Counted from the stretch's first letter, positions 25,138 through 33,786 are shown. The stretch is DNA of 64,000 nucleotides from JAHBVH01 sp034432375 (GCA_034432375.1 DAOUCA010000002.1:25032-89031), one strand, 5' to 3'. Numbers and translations: made by a program. The notes: generated from the letters alone by a model not told the origin.

Positions 25138-26106
25138 TCAATGGGCGACATCAACCAGTAGGGCCTCGGCCAGTTGCACACTGACGGCCTGCCGTTCCGG
25201 CGTTTCACACCCTACTTTTTGCAACCAGTTCTGCAAGAGGTCCGTACCCTTTGTTTTTAGGGGCGTATCGTCAGACTGAAGGCAGTTATCCGCAATCACT
25301 GCCATCATTAACCACAGCGCCTGTAGCACGGCTTCGTGATCACCCTGTTTCGCCATCGCCATCATTTTGAACACATAAAAGCTGGGGAATTGCCCCCACG
25401 CTGCGCCGAGCAATCGCCCTGCTTCCAGTAAAAAGGGTTCTAAGGCAATGATTTCGGCGGCGCTCACTGGCGTGGCACTCATCAATGCCATCAGCCGGGT
25501 GCGAATGGCAGGTGCAACCGCTGCTAATTGTGTAACCAGTTGCGCGCTGCTAGGCGTAATCCCAGCTTGGACAAGCGGCATCGACGCACAAGCAAAAGTA
25601 AACCACCCCATGCCGGCACAGATCCGTAGCGAGTCGTCTGCCGTTACCCCGTCACGTAGGGTTGCCAAGGTACTCTCCATCATCGTTTGCCAATAAGTAA
25701 GTCGTGCTTGCAGCCACTGTGGCTCCACAAAGTGTGCCCGTACCGCCGCTTGTTGTTGCGCCAAAAAGCCCGTGGCATCATAGAGGATGACGGCTTCCCA
25801 TACCTGCGTAGATTTCATGGGATCTTGCAGCAGCACTTCCGGATCGGCAAAGTGCGCTTGAGGTAGCAGCATGGCATCAATGTAGATGCCATTGCGCCAG
25901 CCGTCAATGCCACCCCGGCCGAGCGCGGCATCGACCGCTCCCGCAACGATCACCTCTAGATCAATGTCCGAAAGAGCGTTCGCTTGTCCACGCGCCACCG
26001 AGCCGGCAACATAGGCGGCGACAATGTCATCGCGTTGGTGTTGTAGTTCTTGTAGATAATCTCGTGCAATATCCAAATAATTCATACCATAAGCTCCATT
26101 CGTCAT
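25138..26106 (-). CDS. Nucleotidyltransferase-fold protein (aminoglycoside-adenylyltransferase-like)
   Basis: The protein is 322 residues from MTNGAYGMNYL. That start overlaps the upstream stop as ATGA, indicating coupled translation. The pol-beta NT signature GSVARG (35-40) followed by SDIDLEV (46-52) is intact, so a metal-binding Asp pair is present. The rest is alpha-helical, as in ANT(4')- or ANT(9)-type and minimal nucleotidyltransferases. It could modify a small molecule or another protein; the substrate is unknown. It is cotranscribed with a Gfo/Idh/MocA relic upstream. Confidence 0.7.
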   Translation of the reverse strand: MTNGAYGMNYLDIARDYLQELQHQRDDIVAAYVAGSVARGQANALSDIDLEVIVAGAVDAALGRGGIDGWRNGIYIDAMLLPQAHFADPEVLLQDPMKSTQVWEAVILYDATGFLAQQQAAVRAHFVEPQWLQARLTYWQTMMESTLATLRDGVTADDSLRICAGMGWFTFACASMPLVQAGITPSSAQLVTQLAAVAPAIRTRLMALMSATPVSAAEIIALEPFLLEAGRLLGAAWGQFPSFYVFKMMAMAKQGDHEAVLQALWLMMAVIADNCLQSDDTPLKTKGTDLLQNWLQKVGCETPERQAVSVQLAEALLVDVAH

Positions 26107-26489
26107 GATGACACCGTGACCCAACAGCCACGGCGATGGGATTCCAGTGCGGCGTCGATCACCGCTTGGGTGCGAAAGCCATCGTAGAAAGTGGGGGAGG
26201 TCAGTCGGTCTTTGAGGATGGCGTCGAGTGCATCCATCACGATGGGATAGTGCAGAGCATCGGGGGTGGCGACAACCAGAGCTTCCAAGCTGCCCTTTTC
26301 AAGCATTTCGCGGTAGTCGGTGAAGACCTGTGGAATCGCATATTTCTGCGCCAACTCCGCCGCGCGCGCCCGGTTGCGCCCACAGATGGCAACCAATGCG
26401 GCCTGCGGAGTGCTTTTCAGGCTGGGCAAATGCAGGAAATCGCTCCAGCCACTGGTGCCGACGATGCCAATTCGGGCTTGCTCTGTCAT
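26103..26489 (-). pseudogene. Internally deleted Gfo/Idh/MocA oxidoreductase
   Basis: The 128 codons begin with a normal NAD-binding half (RIGIVGTSGWSDFLHLPSL, ALVAICGRNRARAAELA, ALVVATPDALHYPIVMDAL). They then jump within a few residues to the family's extreme C terminus (TSPTFYDGFRTQAVIDAALES). The catalytic EKP segment and the whole beta-sheet substrate domain, about 200-230 residues of an enzyme that is usually 330-390 long, are missing. The junction is in frame, so a stable mini-protein is possible, but no dehydrogenase activity is expected. It overlaps the nucleotidyltransferase start by 4 bp, which may keep it transcribed. Confidence 0.8.
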
Positions 26490-26500
26490 ACGGTTTCTCC

Positions 26501-26541
26501 TTGTAGTTCGCTAATTAGCATGATATACTGTTTCTAACAGT
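26501..26541 (+). promoter_or_regulatory. Promoter and operator-like palindrome of the toxin-antitoxin operon
   Basis: TTGTAG (26501-26506) and TATACT (26524-26529) are separated by 17 bp, a good sigma-70 layout. ACTGTT-TCT-AACAGT (26527-26541) overlaps the -10 box and start region, the usual place for an antitoxin autoregulatory operator. Confidence 0.6.
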
Positions 26542-26571
26542 TTGATTGTTCTTGCGTAAAAGGAGGTTACA

Positions 26572-26916
26572 TTGGCGATACTAACCATTGAGTTGCCCGA
26601 AGAAGTAACAGTTGCGCTAGCGGCTCGCCATGTTCCAAACAGGTTGGTGCATCAATTTGTGGTGCAGGCAGTGAAAGTCTGGTTACAATCGGATAATCTG
26701 ATGTTTCCTCAAACAGCCGAAGAAGTTGCCTCCGCGTTAGGCGAAAGCAACCTGCTCTGGGTGGAGCCTGCGCCTGATGAACCGCGTTCTGAACATTTTT
26801 CTCTGGCCGAACACCTTCAGCATGGATTGACAGATGTATTGTTGGGTCGCACCACGCGTGTACATTCAGAAGAAGGATTAAAAAGCCATCTCGACTGTAT
26901 ATTTGAACAAGCGTGA
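26572..26916 (+). CDS. Antitoxin-like protein of a type II toxin-antitoxin pair (TTG start)
   Basis: The 114-residue protein starts with TTG. A consensus AGGAGG at 26561-26566 with 5-nt spacing supports this start. The N terminus (AILTIELPEEVTVALAARH) resembles a ribbon-helix-helix strand and helix. The rest is helical and acidic, fitting a toxin-wrapping region. The stop overlaps the toxin start by 4 bp (ATGA). No exact family was recognised; the antitoxin call rests on position, size, operator and coupling to the RelE-like gene. Confidence 0.6.
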   Translation: MAILTIELPEEVTVALAARHVPNRLVHQFVVQAVKVWLQSDNLMFPQTAEEVASALGESNLLWVEPAPDEPRSEHFSLAEHLQHGLTDVLLGRTTRVHSEEGLKSHLDCIFEQA

Positions 26917-27260
26917 TGCACTATCAATTTGTCTTCACGGATTGGTTCAATCGCAACCTAAAGACGATTGGCAAACATAATCCGGCCTTGCGACAGGAGA
27001 TCGAAGCCTTTCTTGTGGCGTTCGAGGCAGAAGCTCACCCTGTTATTCCCAATGCAGCTGGGGCTCGAAAAGCACGTATGCGTGCCAAAGGGCGTGGCAA
27101 ACGTGGCGGATACCGCGTGATTTATTACCTTGCGCTTGCTGACACGGTTTGGCTGATCACAATTTACGACAAAGTGCAGAAAGAAAACTTGACATCAGAC
27201 GAGACCAAACAGATCGCTGAACTTGTAGAGGCAATACGCTCTAACCATTCGGCTGGTTGA
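26913..27260 (+). CDS. HigB/RelE-superfamily toxin
   Basis: The 115-residue protein has the RelE/HigB fold signature. It has an N-terminal strand (YQFVFTDWFNRNLKTI), a basic central stretch (RMRAKGRGKRGGYRVIYYL) and the typical IYDKVQKENLTSDETKQI end. RelE-type toxins cleave mRNA in the ribosomal A site or inhibit gyrase; the basic residues and the tyrosines in GGYRVIYY are candidate RNA-contact residues. It is translated by coupling to the upstream antitoxin (4-bp overlap). Confidence 0.85.
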   Translation: MMHYQFVFTDWFNRNLKTIGKHNPALRQEIEAFLVAFEAEAHPVIPNAAGARKARMRAKGRGKRGGYRVIYYLALADTVWLITIYDKVQKENLTSDETKQIAELVEAIRSNHSAG

Positions 27261-27897
27261 TTTTCAGCACATCCCCTTGTTTGGCTAAAAATCGATGCTT
27301 GTCGATCCCCTGGCTTTACAGTACAATGCGAACGTCCTCACAACGTCCTTTATTCCCACCACTCAACGCCCCGCCAACTGCGCCACCACCGGTGCAAAGC
27401 TCTCTAAATCTTTGGGGAAGACCGTCACGTAGGAGATCCCAAAGCGCTCCCGCCACAGTTGCACCGTTTCGGCAATCTGGGTCACGCTTCCCACCAGAAA
27501 GTGCACCGAGTCGAGAATGGCCTCAGTCGGCACCCCCCACTGCTGCCCCAGTTCTTCGGCAGCTGCTTGCCGGTTTTCCGTGACCATGACATCAAAGACC
27601 AAGGTGTTGATCTCCAGTGCGGCAAAGCGCTCCCCTGCGGCTTGCTGCACCCATGCCAGCTTTTGTGCGGTCGCCGTGTGGGTAATATCGGTAAAGTCAA
27701 GGGTGCCGCCGCCGGCTTTGGGCACAAGGCCCACAATGTTTGCCTCGCACCCCGCCAGCGATAGCAGCCGTTTGCTGCCACCGCCAATGAAGAGCGGCGG
27801 ATGGGGCTGCTGGATCGGCTTTGGTTCGCCCACCAATGCCTGGAGCGTGTAGTATTCACCGGCAAAGGTAACCGTCTCCCCGTGTAACAGCCGCTTA

Positions 27898-27984
27898 GGG
27901 TCCGTCCAGAAATAACATACCTGATTTTATAAGTATCCCAGTGTAATTCAAAACAAATCCGATACTTTATTTCTGGACAGACCC
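27898..27984. mobile_element. 87-bp MITE, family A (first copy)
   Basis: Terminal inverted repeats are GGGTCCGTCCAGAAATAA (left) and the complement of GGGTCTGTCCAGAAATAA (right), differing at one base. TTA at 27895-27897 and 27985-27987 is a 3-bp target duplication. The copy at 37,994 shares the ends, the length and an internal TTACACTGGG. Ends and TTA target resemble IS5/Harbinger-type elements. No transposase is in the window. Confidence 0.85.
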
Positions 27985-27987
27985 TTA

Positions 27988-28088
27988 GGCCATTCCGAAG
28001 AAATAATTATCCACGAAGTACACGAAGACACACGAAGAAAACGCAAAGCTTCGTGTACTTCGTGGATAGTTTAAATTTTGGAGTAGCC
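27988..28088. mobile_element. 101-bp MITE-like element adjacent to family A copy
   Basis: The element starts GGCCATTCCGAAG and ends CTTTGGAGTAGCC-like, giving imperfect terminal inverted repeats of about 25 bp with the pattern GGCYAYTCCRAA. Inside is a hairpin built from CCACGAAGTACACGAAG and its complement. TTA at 27985-27987 and 28089-28091 is a 3-bp duplication, so it inserted at the same target as its neighbour. Confidence 0.75.
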
Positions 28089-28550
28089 TTAACAATCTGC
28101 ACCGACTCAATCAGGCGGCTGACGCGCACGCCTGGCGCGTCGAAAGGGATGCCGGTGGTGGCATAATCTTCGATCTTCCAACCGGCACCCAGGCCCAGTT
28201 CCAGCCGACCACCGGACAGAATATCCAGCGTAGTTGCTTCTTTAGCAAGGAGGGTCGGATGCCGAAAGTCATTGTCAATCACAAAAGTACCAATCCGCAG
28301 CTTGGTTGTCGCCTCGGCCATGATGAGCAATGACAAAAAGACGCTCATCTGTGGCCCAAAATGGTCAGGCATGACGATGGTTGCATAGCCAAGCTCTTCA
28401 ATCTTACGCGCCAGGGTAATTAATTCTGTGCGTGAAGCGGCGGGAAAACCGCCCGTACCAAACCGAAAGGGATGTACCGTATGCATGATTCTCCTTTTCT
28501 CCTGAAGCAGGAGCAGATCAACCGCTTATTGAGGTACTGTCGAGTATGAT

Positions 28551-28620
28551 CAGGTGTGTCGCACTGTCCAGAGAGAAGTGGATCAACCGATCACCGTTTG
28601 GACAGTGCGACGCACCTGAA
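28551..28620. repeat. 70-bp palindromic element, family B
   Basis: TCAGGTGTGTCGCACTGTCC (28551-28570) pairs with GGACAGTGCGACGCACCTGA (28601-28620) with one mismatch. The core GYGTCGCACTG recurs in the elements at about 28,784 (variant) and 46,539. It lies upstream of the broken LLM gene. Confidence 0.75.
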
Positions 28621-28750
28621 TCGTTACCTGCCATATCCCGATCAGGAAGACGACAAACTCCCCGTCCATTTCTGCGGTCATTCTTTGGTTGTAAATTGGT
28701 GACATGCGCTATGACTTCCCGTTGGCATACGGTTTCAAAGACGCATAGAT

Positions 28751-28874
28751 TAGAGTTGTTCCTAATTAAATGCTGAGGCTGAAGTGACTGTCACTGTCCC
28801 CTGTGTGAACGGCTGTATGAATTTGGTTGCGGACAGTGACAGTCACCTAGATCCGTTAAAAAGGAACAACTCTA
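28751..28874. repeat. Nested palindromes: outer 13-bp arms around an inner 16-bp hairpin
   Basis: Outer arms TAGAGTTGTTCCT (28751-28763) and AGGAACAACTCTA (28862-28874) enclose inner arms GTGACTGTCACTGTCC (28784-28799) and GGACAGTGACAGTCAC (28831-28846). The inner arms resemble family B. The layout looks like one palindromic element inserted into the middle of another. The right part overlaps the end of the ketopantoate-reductase relic. Confidence 0.75.
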
Positions 28875-29392
28875 TTACACTGTTCGCTGGCGTCGGCACG
28901 CCAGCTTGTTTGCCATAGCGCACAATCGCGCCATTCCACGCCTCGATCTCCAGCCGCCTGCCCTGCTCCAGGTCAACCAGCAGCGATGGCTTGTATTGGG
29001 GCGGAGCGGTACTAGCAATCTCCACCATCTCATCGGGCAGGGTGGGGGCGAGCGCAATGCGGTGGCGATGGGCGACCGCGACCGCCTCCATGCCGGCCCC
29101 AGTCATCGCTTGGGCAATCGCCGTACAACGGGCCGAAACTTCACCGTCGATTTCTCCAAATTCAAGGCGATGCGACCCGCCTGGCCACTCAATGAGACCG
29201 GGGGTCGGGCTATGAGCGTTGATCATCGTCATCCCGCCCAACACCACTTCGTTCCCCACGATCGAACGCAGTTGCTCCTACGGGGCAAAACCGTTAGCCA
29301 ACAAGGTGGCACAACCGAAAAGCAAATCAACGCTGCCATTAAACAACACCGCGCACAGGTAGCAACAAACCGTGTTTGCGCTTTAACTACCC
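28843..29392 (-). pseudogene. Relic of a 2-dehydropantoate 2-reductase (PanE/ApbA family)
   Basis: The readable part (29259 to 28843) holds the family's middle and C-terminal domain: EQLRSIVGNEVVLGGM, LEFGEIDGEV, and LLVDLEQGRRLEIEAWNGAIVRYGKQAGVPTPAN. The N-terminal NADPH-binding domain (GxGxxG) is absent. An in-frame TAG (29278-29280) interrupts the frame just before EQLRS, where the family has its LQNGV segment. Upstream of the stop the sequence still looks weakly coding (...LLANGFAP), then it runs into the 3' end of the methyltransferase gene. The enzyme would reduce ketopantoate in pantothenate synthesis; this copy cannot. Confidence 0.75.
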
Positions 29393-29400
29393 TTTCCGCC

Positions 29401-30249
29401 CTACCCTTTCCGCCCGACCACTTCCCCATGCGAATTGGCAAGAAAGGCATCCGGGCGTGTAGGCCACGCCAGCCAGGCTTCATGCATGGCGGCCAATTCG
29501 TCCTTCGTCGTCAGACCACGCGCCAGCACTCGCTCGACAAATTCGGCCTCCTTCACCCGGCTTGACCCGATCTGACTCATCAGTTGTAACTGCTCCTCGC
29601 TGCTAAAATAATCATAGGAAGCTGACGCTGCAAGCACGGCAAAGCCCGCCTCGGCTAACAGACCGCGCAACTGTCGCCCCAATCGCGGATGGCCGCCAAC
29701 ACCGGCCCAGTCAGCTTCAAAGATGGTCGCGAAGCGCGCAATGCGTTCATCTGTAGGCGCAACCAGGATGCCACCCATATCTAAATCGCGGACGCCAATG
29801 ACCCCGCCGACCTTTAAGACACGATACATCTCGCGCAAGGCGCGCCGCGGCTCGCCGATGTGCTCCAGGACATTGTGGCAAAAGATCGCATCAACGTGGT
29901 TGTCTGGAAATTCGAGTTGATAGATGTCGCCGACGTCAAAGCGCAGATTGGTCACGGCGGCGCCGGCGGCCCTGGCCCGTGCGCGTTCGATCTCATCAAC
30001 GGCGCGATCAACGCCGATCACCTGCCCCGGTGCCACCGCAGCCGCCAAGCCGACCGTGATCGAGCCGGTGGCACAACCGCAATCGAGCAGCGCCATCCCC
30101 GGCTGAAGATAAGGCAGAAACCACTGTGCTTGGTGCTGGGCCGCGCGCTGCGCATGCAACTGATGGGTAAAGGCCGAATCATCGCCATGGACATAGATTT
30201 CCGGCTGCGCTGGCGTGGGTAACGAGGGTTGGGAGGGTTGAATGCTCAT
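29401..30249 (-). CDS. Class I SAM-dependent methyltransferase (UbiE-like)
   Basis: The 282-residue protein has SAM motif I LLDCGCATGSITVGLA, an acidic loop VIGVDRA, motif II-like VDAIFCHNVLEHI and the post-motif RVLKVGGVIGVRD, followed by a helical C-terminal lid. It transfers a methyl group to a small molecule, lipid or quinone; the substrate is not predictable. The two genes downstream on the minus strand are a ketopantoate-reductase relic and a broken LLM oxidoreductase, so any former operon is degraded. Confidence 0.85.
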   Translation of the reverse strand: MSIQPSQPSLPTPAQPEIYVHGDDSAFTHQLHAQRAAQHQAQWFLPYLQPGMALLDCGCATGSITVGLAAAVAPGQVIGVDRAVDEIERARARAAGAAVTNLRFDVGDIYQLEFPDNHVDAIFCHNVLEHIGEPRRALREMYRVLKVGGVIGVRDLDMGGILVAPTDERIARFATIFEADWAGVGGHPRLGRQLRGLLAEAGFAVLAASASYDYFSSEEQLQLMSQIGSSRVKEAEFVERVLARGLTTKDELAAMHEAWLAWPTRPDAFLANSHGEVVGRKG

Positions 30250-30364
30250 GAGTTTCTCACTTTCTTACAGATGCAATTTAGCTTCACTTATCTTTTTATA
30301 TGCTGCACAGGTTGTTGAGTCCATGCTGGGTTACTTTTCTCCAGGATTGTTTTACTCGTTGTTA

Positions 30365-30556
30365 CTACGCTGGTGTGGACACCGCGCCCACCTGCTGCAA
30401 AAAGCCCAATGCATCCCACTCGCCCCACTGCCTGCCCTCAACAATCCGACCGTTCTCCAGCCGATGGATCCACATGCCGGTCACGTTGATCGATTTGCCG
30501 GTCGCGGGGACGCCTAGGAATTCGCCGTGGTGGGTGCCGGTGACACGGAAAATGAA
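30365..30556 (-). pseudogene. SnoaL-like ester cyclase, C-terminal half only
   Basis: Read on the minus strand, the frame gives FRVTGTHHGEFLGVPATG, INVTGMWIHRLENGRIVEG, WGEWDALGFLQQVGA and a TAG stop at 30365-30367. These are the last three strands of the SnoaL/polyketide-cyclase NTF2-like fold. No start codon or N-terminal half is present; the frame begins right beside the stop of the next upstream gene. A matching N-terminal half lies at 33,829-33,995, on the same strand and in the same order. Confidence 0.75.
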
Positions 30557-30562
30557 ACTTGC

Positions 30563-32068
30563 CTACTCTTGCACAATCGGCAGGTATGCTCGTGGAGCCA
30601 TCGCTGGGTTGAATGCCCATAGCTCCATGCCATGCTGGCCATCATCGGCGGCAAAGTAAAGGGTACCGTTACCGTTGACGAGAAAGGAGGGTGTAGCCTC
30701 GTCTGACCCTGGATTAAGATCCGCCACGAGTGTGGTGCCAGCGGCGCTGCCGTCACTCTGCCATAGTTCAAGGCCGGCTACCCCATCATCGGCAGCGAAG
30801 TAGAGCATCCCGTCCATCGCCGTCAGATAAGCGCGACCACCGTTGGTAAAGGCACCTTCTGGGCCAGGACGCAGATCGTTGACCAGCGTGGTGCCTGCGG
30901 GCGTGCCGTCGCTCTTCCAGAGTTCATAGCCGGTTACTCCGTCATCGGCTATGAAGTAGAAAAGCTCATCGACGGCAACAAAGGAGGCTAAGGGGTGAAA
31001 CACAAAGGCACTTGTATCCGTTAGATCGATCTGCTTCACCAACTTTGTGCCGGCCGACGTACCATCACTCTGCCACAAGGCACGGCCATGAACGCCATCA
31101 TTGGCCGCAAAATAGAGTAGCCCATTGAAGCTGATGGCGTGGTGGATCGCAGCGCTATCCATGCCAGGGTTGATATCCTTGACCAGCGTGGTGCCAGCAA
31201 CAGTGCCGTCACTTCTCCATAGCTCGCCGCCATGTTGCTCATCATAGCCGACAAGGTAGAGCGCGTCGTTCAGCTCGGTTAACAGTTCAACCCGAAAACC
31301 AATTGGCGCGCCAGTAAGCGTGAAGCTCTTAACCGGTTGGGTCCCAGCGGCGGTACCATCTGTCTTCCACACCGCCCGTTCCGAGAGCGCTGTGCTTAAC
31401 TCGACATAATAGAGCAGATCACCAGCTACCCGTAGCTGTTCTGGATAGGTACTGGTAATCAGGGTGGTTGTTCCAAGGGCTGTCCCATCACTCTGCCACA
31501 ATTCAACCGGTGTTACACCATCGTAGAGGCTAAAATAGAGTGTGTCATCTTTGTGAATCATCTCAGCTGTCTGCAGAATTTGGCCAAAGCCATACTGTTT
31601 GACCAACGTCGTACCGGCGGCAGTGCCATCACTTTTCCACAAGCCGCTCTTGCTTTCACCATCGACCGCGCCAAAATAGAGGATGTCATTGACCACGTGC
31701 CAGGATGTCGCGCCCTCAAAGGCGTTACCAGTGGGATTGATCTCCCCCAATTGGACCGTACCGTTGGTTGCGCCATTACTGCCCCACAATTCCCACCCAT
31801 GCTGGCCATCATTAGCGACCAGATAGAGGGTGTCGCCTGCGTAGATCAGTGGCTGATAAAAATCTACCGTCGTAATCCCATGCTGGGTGCCGGGGGCGAT
31901 ATCCTTCAGCAAGTAAGGTTGAGGGGGAGGATTTGGAATGGCGTGGGCCGTGTCAGGCATCCCAAGGAGGGCGAGCAACAGCACGCTATAGGTTGCGCAC
32001 CGCCACCAGCCGGCCAAGTTATTTGATAGCGAACGTTCAGGATTGATGAAGCGTGGTTGGACATGCAT
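30563..32068 (-). CDS. Secreted ELWxSDGT-repeat protein
   Basis: The 501-residue protein has a signal peptide with a hydrophobic core (TYSVLLLALLGMPDTAHA, ending near residue 43). The body consists of about eight repeats of (E/A)LW(Q/K)SDGTxAGTTLV spaced about 45-50 residues apart, interleaved with LYFxADDGxxG strands; this is a predicted beta-propeller or solenoid seen in many environmental bacteria. The C terminus is PRAYLPIVQE, comparable to the FMPLVSR end of the protein at 2710-5331. Function is unknown; it is probably extracellular or surface exposed. Confidence 0.8.
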   Translation of the reverse strand: MHVQPRFINPERSLSNNLAGWWRCATYSVLLLALLGMPDTAHAIPNPPPQPYLLKDIAPGTQHGITTVDFYQPLIYAGDTLYLVANDGQHGWELWGSNGATNGTVQLGEINPTGNAFEGATSWHVVNDILYFGAVDGESKSGLWKSDGTAAGTTLVKQYGFGQILQTAEMIHKDDTLYFSLYDGVTPVELWQSDGTALGTTTLITSTYPEQLRVAGDLLYYVELSTALSERAVWKTDGTAAGTQPVKSFTLTGAPIGFRVELLTELNDALYLVGYDEQHGGELWRSDGTVAGTTLVKDINPGMDSAAIHHAISFNGLLYFAANDGVHGRALWQSDGTSAGTKLVKQIDLTDTSAFVFHPLASFVAVDELFYFIADDGVTGYELWKSDGTPAGTTLVNDLRPGPEGAFTNGGRAYLTAMDGMLYFAADDGVAGLELWQSDGSAAGTTLVADLNPGSDEATPSFLVNGNGTLYFAADDGQHGMELWAFNPAMAPRAYLPIVQE

Positions 32069-32184
32069 GGGAAGTTTCTCCGTTGTGTACGCAGCGTGAG
32101 CGGCGGTGTAGTCATTGAGACGGATTACAGGACAGGTATCAGGGTTAGCGGACGTTTTACAAGAAGAGTTTCATGCTTGCTACC

Positions 32185-33786
32185 CTAATCGACCCACTCG
32201 AAAACTAGGGATTGGATCGATGATTGCTCGTAACATGTTTGATAGCCGGGCATTTCGACGGTGAGCAGCGCTTCCTCCAGCCAATAGTAGCCAGTAGCCG
32301 TGGCGACACGTCGGCAGAGGGCGGCCAGTTGGCGTTTTTCGCCCGTTGGGTCAACACCAGCAATATTGATCAAATACAGCGATTCCCGCTTCCTATCCTC
32401 ATCAGCCCGCCGGACGACGGCAGTAAACGCCACGAATGGTCCAATTTGGCTGATATACAGGTAGTCATCGTTGACCGGTAGCAGGCCAAAGGACGCTCCG
32501 CCTTGGTTGACATAATCGGCATAGTAGACATACTCACCCACCTTCACCCCATTGGCGCGCAGTTCATGCGCCAGGGTTTCGCGCAGGCCTGTAAAATCGT
32601 AGGGCACCGGCGGCAGTTGCAACTCTTCAATCAGCCAGCGCACATCCTCTTTAGTACCCAAGGTTTTGGTCCAGTGACGCACAATCGCCTCCCGCACCAC
32701 CGGCGGCACAATGGCGGGGAGGGGCACGCGCAGATCCGGCGTGGTCGTCAGGATCGCATCGACATCAACCCCAAGGCACATGAGGGTGTAGAGTGACCAA
32801 AGTTGGTGACTGCGCGAGTGCGTCGGCTCCTGAGCGATCCGGGTAAGCTGGTCGATGGGCGGTTCCGCCATTTCGGTAATGAGGTTGCTGGCCTGCATCG
32901 CCACCAACCAAGCCCCATCCCCCAAGTAAGGAATTAAATCGATCGGGTCATGCTCATTCCCCTGTTCGACCAGCGTGTGAAGCGCCCAACAACGCACCGC
33001 ACTGTCCAGATCCTGGCGCGCAATTTGGCGCAGTTGCTGTGGTATTGATACTGCGGTCGTTTGTGGGTTCAGGATAGCCAACAGCGCAGATAAACCACCA
33101 TGTGGCGCAAACATCGCGGCCAGCGTTTGTTGCGTGGCCTGGTGCTGCTTCTGATTAAATTGGGTATACGCCTGGATCAGCAACTCACGCACGATGGTAA
33201 GATCACCCAGCGCTGCGCGTGCTACCAGAAATTGTTGTTCCCCAAAGAGGACAAAAAAGTCCGGCGCTACCATCAACTGTGCTAGGTAGTGCAGCTTTTG
33301 GACAACGGGTAAGGCTGACACCAGCTTTTGTCTCGTAATCTGTTCAAGCGCGCCATTGCGTTGATTTTTCGGCTGGCGTGTATCCAACAGCATATCGACC
33401 AGGCGCGACAGGTCATCCCCGACGCCAATCAGCCGCGCGGCCCTGCCCGGATCGGCTTCCGGCGGGGACGCCGTACCCGCCCCTTGCGATTCTTGTTGCC
33501 TGTCCGTAGCGAACAGCAGATAGAGGGCGCAAAAGGTGTCCGGATCGCCCGCTGAATCGAAGGCTACGGCCTGTAGCTCCTGCCGCAGTCTTGCTGTGCT
33601 CCAGCTTTGCGCCTGAAGCGCGGCAATCTTGGCGTCCAATTCGTCAGCGATCGCGTCCATGTATGCGTCGACATCGTCGACATCACCGCCAAAGCTACCC
33701 AGAACGCTGCCCAGGCTGGTTACTGCGTTGCGGATGGCGGGAGATGTGTCCTGTGTTTCATCTGGTTGTGCAGTTGGTTCTGTCAT
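32185..33786 (-). CDS. Hypothetical protein, possibly HEAT-like helical
   Basis: The 533-residue protein has no signal peptide or membrane segment. A Shine-Dalgarno sequence (AGAGGAA) precedes MTEPTAQPDETQD. The N terminus is acidic (GDVDDVDAYMDAIADELDAKI). The middle has helical repeats reminiscent of HEAT/armadillo (LLILNPQT-like, QLRQIARQDLDSAVRCWALHTLVEQGN, GDGAWLVAMQASNLITEMA). The C-terminal third is mixed alpha/beta. No family could be named. Together with the ELW-repeat gene it may form a segment inserted into a SnoaL gene, whose halves flank it. Confidence 0.55.
   Translation of the reverse strand: MTEPTAQPDETQDTSPAIRNAVTSLGSVLGSFGGDVDDVDAYMDAIADELDAKIAALQAQSWSTARLRQELQAVAFDSAGDPDTFCALYLLFATDRQQESQGAGTASPPEADPGRAARLIGVGDDLSRLVDMLLDTRQPKNQRNGALEQITRQKLVSALPVVQKLHYLAQLMVAPDFFVLFGEQQFLVARAALGDLTIVRELLIQAYTQFNQKQHQATQQTLAAMFAPHGGLSALLAILNPQTTAVSIPQQLRQIARQDLDSAVRCWALHTLVEQGNEHDPIDLIPYLGDGAWLVAMQASNLITEMAEPPIDQLTRIAQEPTHSRSHQLWSLYTLMCLGVDVDAILTTTPDLRVPLPAIVPPVVREAIVRHWTKTLGTKEDVRWLIEELQLPPVPYDFTGLRETLAHELRANGVKVGEYVYYADYVNQGGASFGLLPVNDDYLYISQIGPFVAFTAVVRRADEDRKRESLYLINIAGVDPTGEKRQLAALCRRVATATGYYWLEEALLTVEMPGYQTCYEQSSIQSLVFEWVD

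Larger units (their letters stand above)
27363..28486 (-). pseudogene. LLM-class (luciferase-like, F420-type) oxidoreductase split by two inserted elements
   Basis: The N-terminal half (28486 to about 28092) reads MHTVHPFRFGTGGFP, then YATIVMPDHFGPQ, GTFVIDNDFRHPTLLAKEA and GRLELGLGAGW, a typical F420-dependent LLM start. It ends SRLIESVQIVK. The C-terminal half (about 27897 to 27363) resumes at RLLHGETVTFAGEYYTL, with QQPHPPLFIGGGSKRLL and a normal end. Between them lie about 190 bp made of two miniature palindromic elements with TTA duplications. Removing both elements and one TTA copy each restores an open frame through VKRLLHG. The enzyme is therefore broken; a chimeric 159-residue N-terminal peptide may still be translated. 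Confidence 0.85.
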
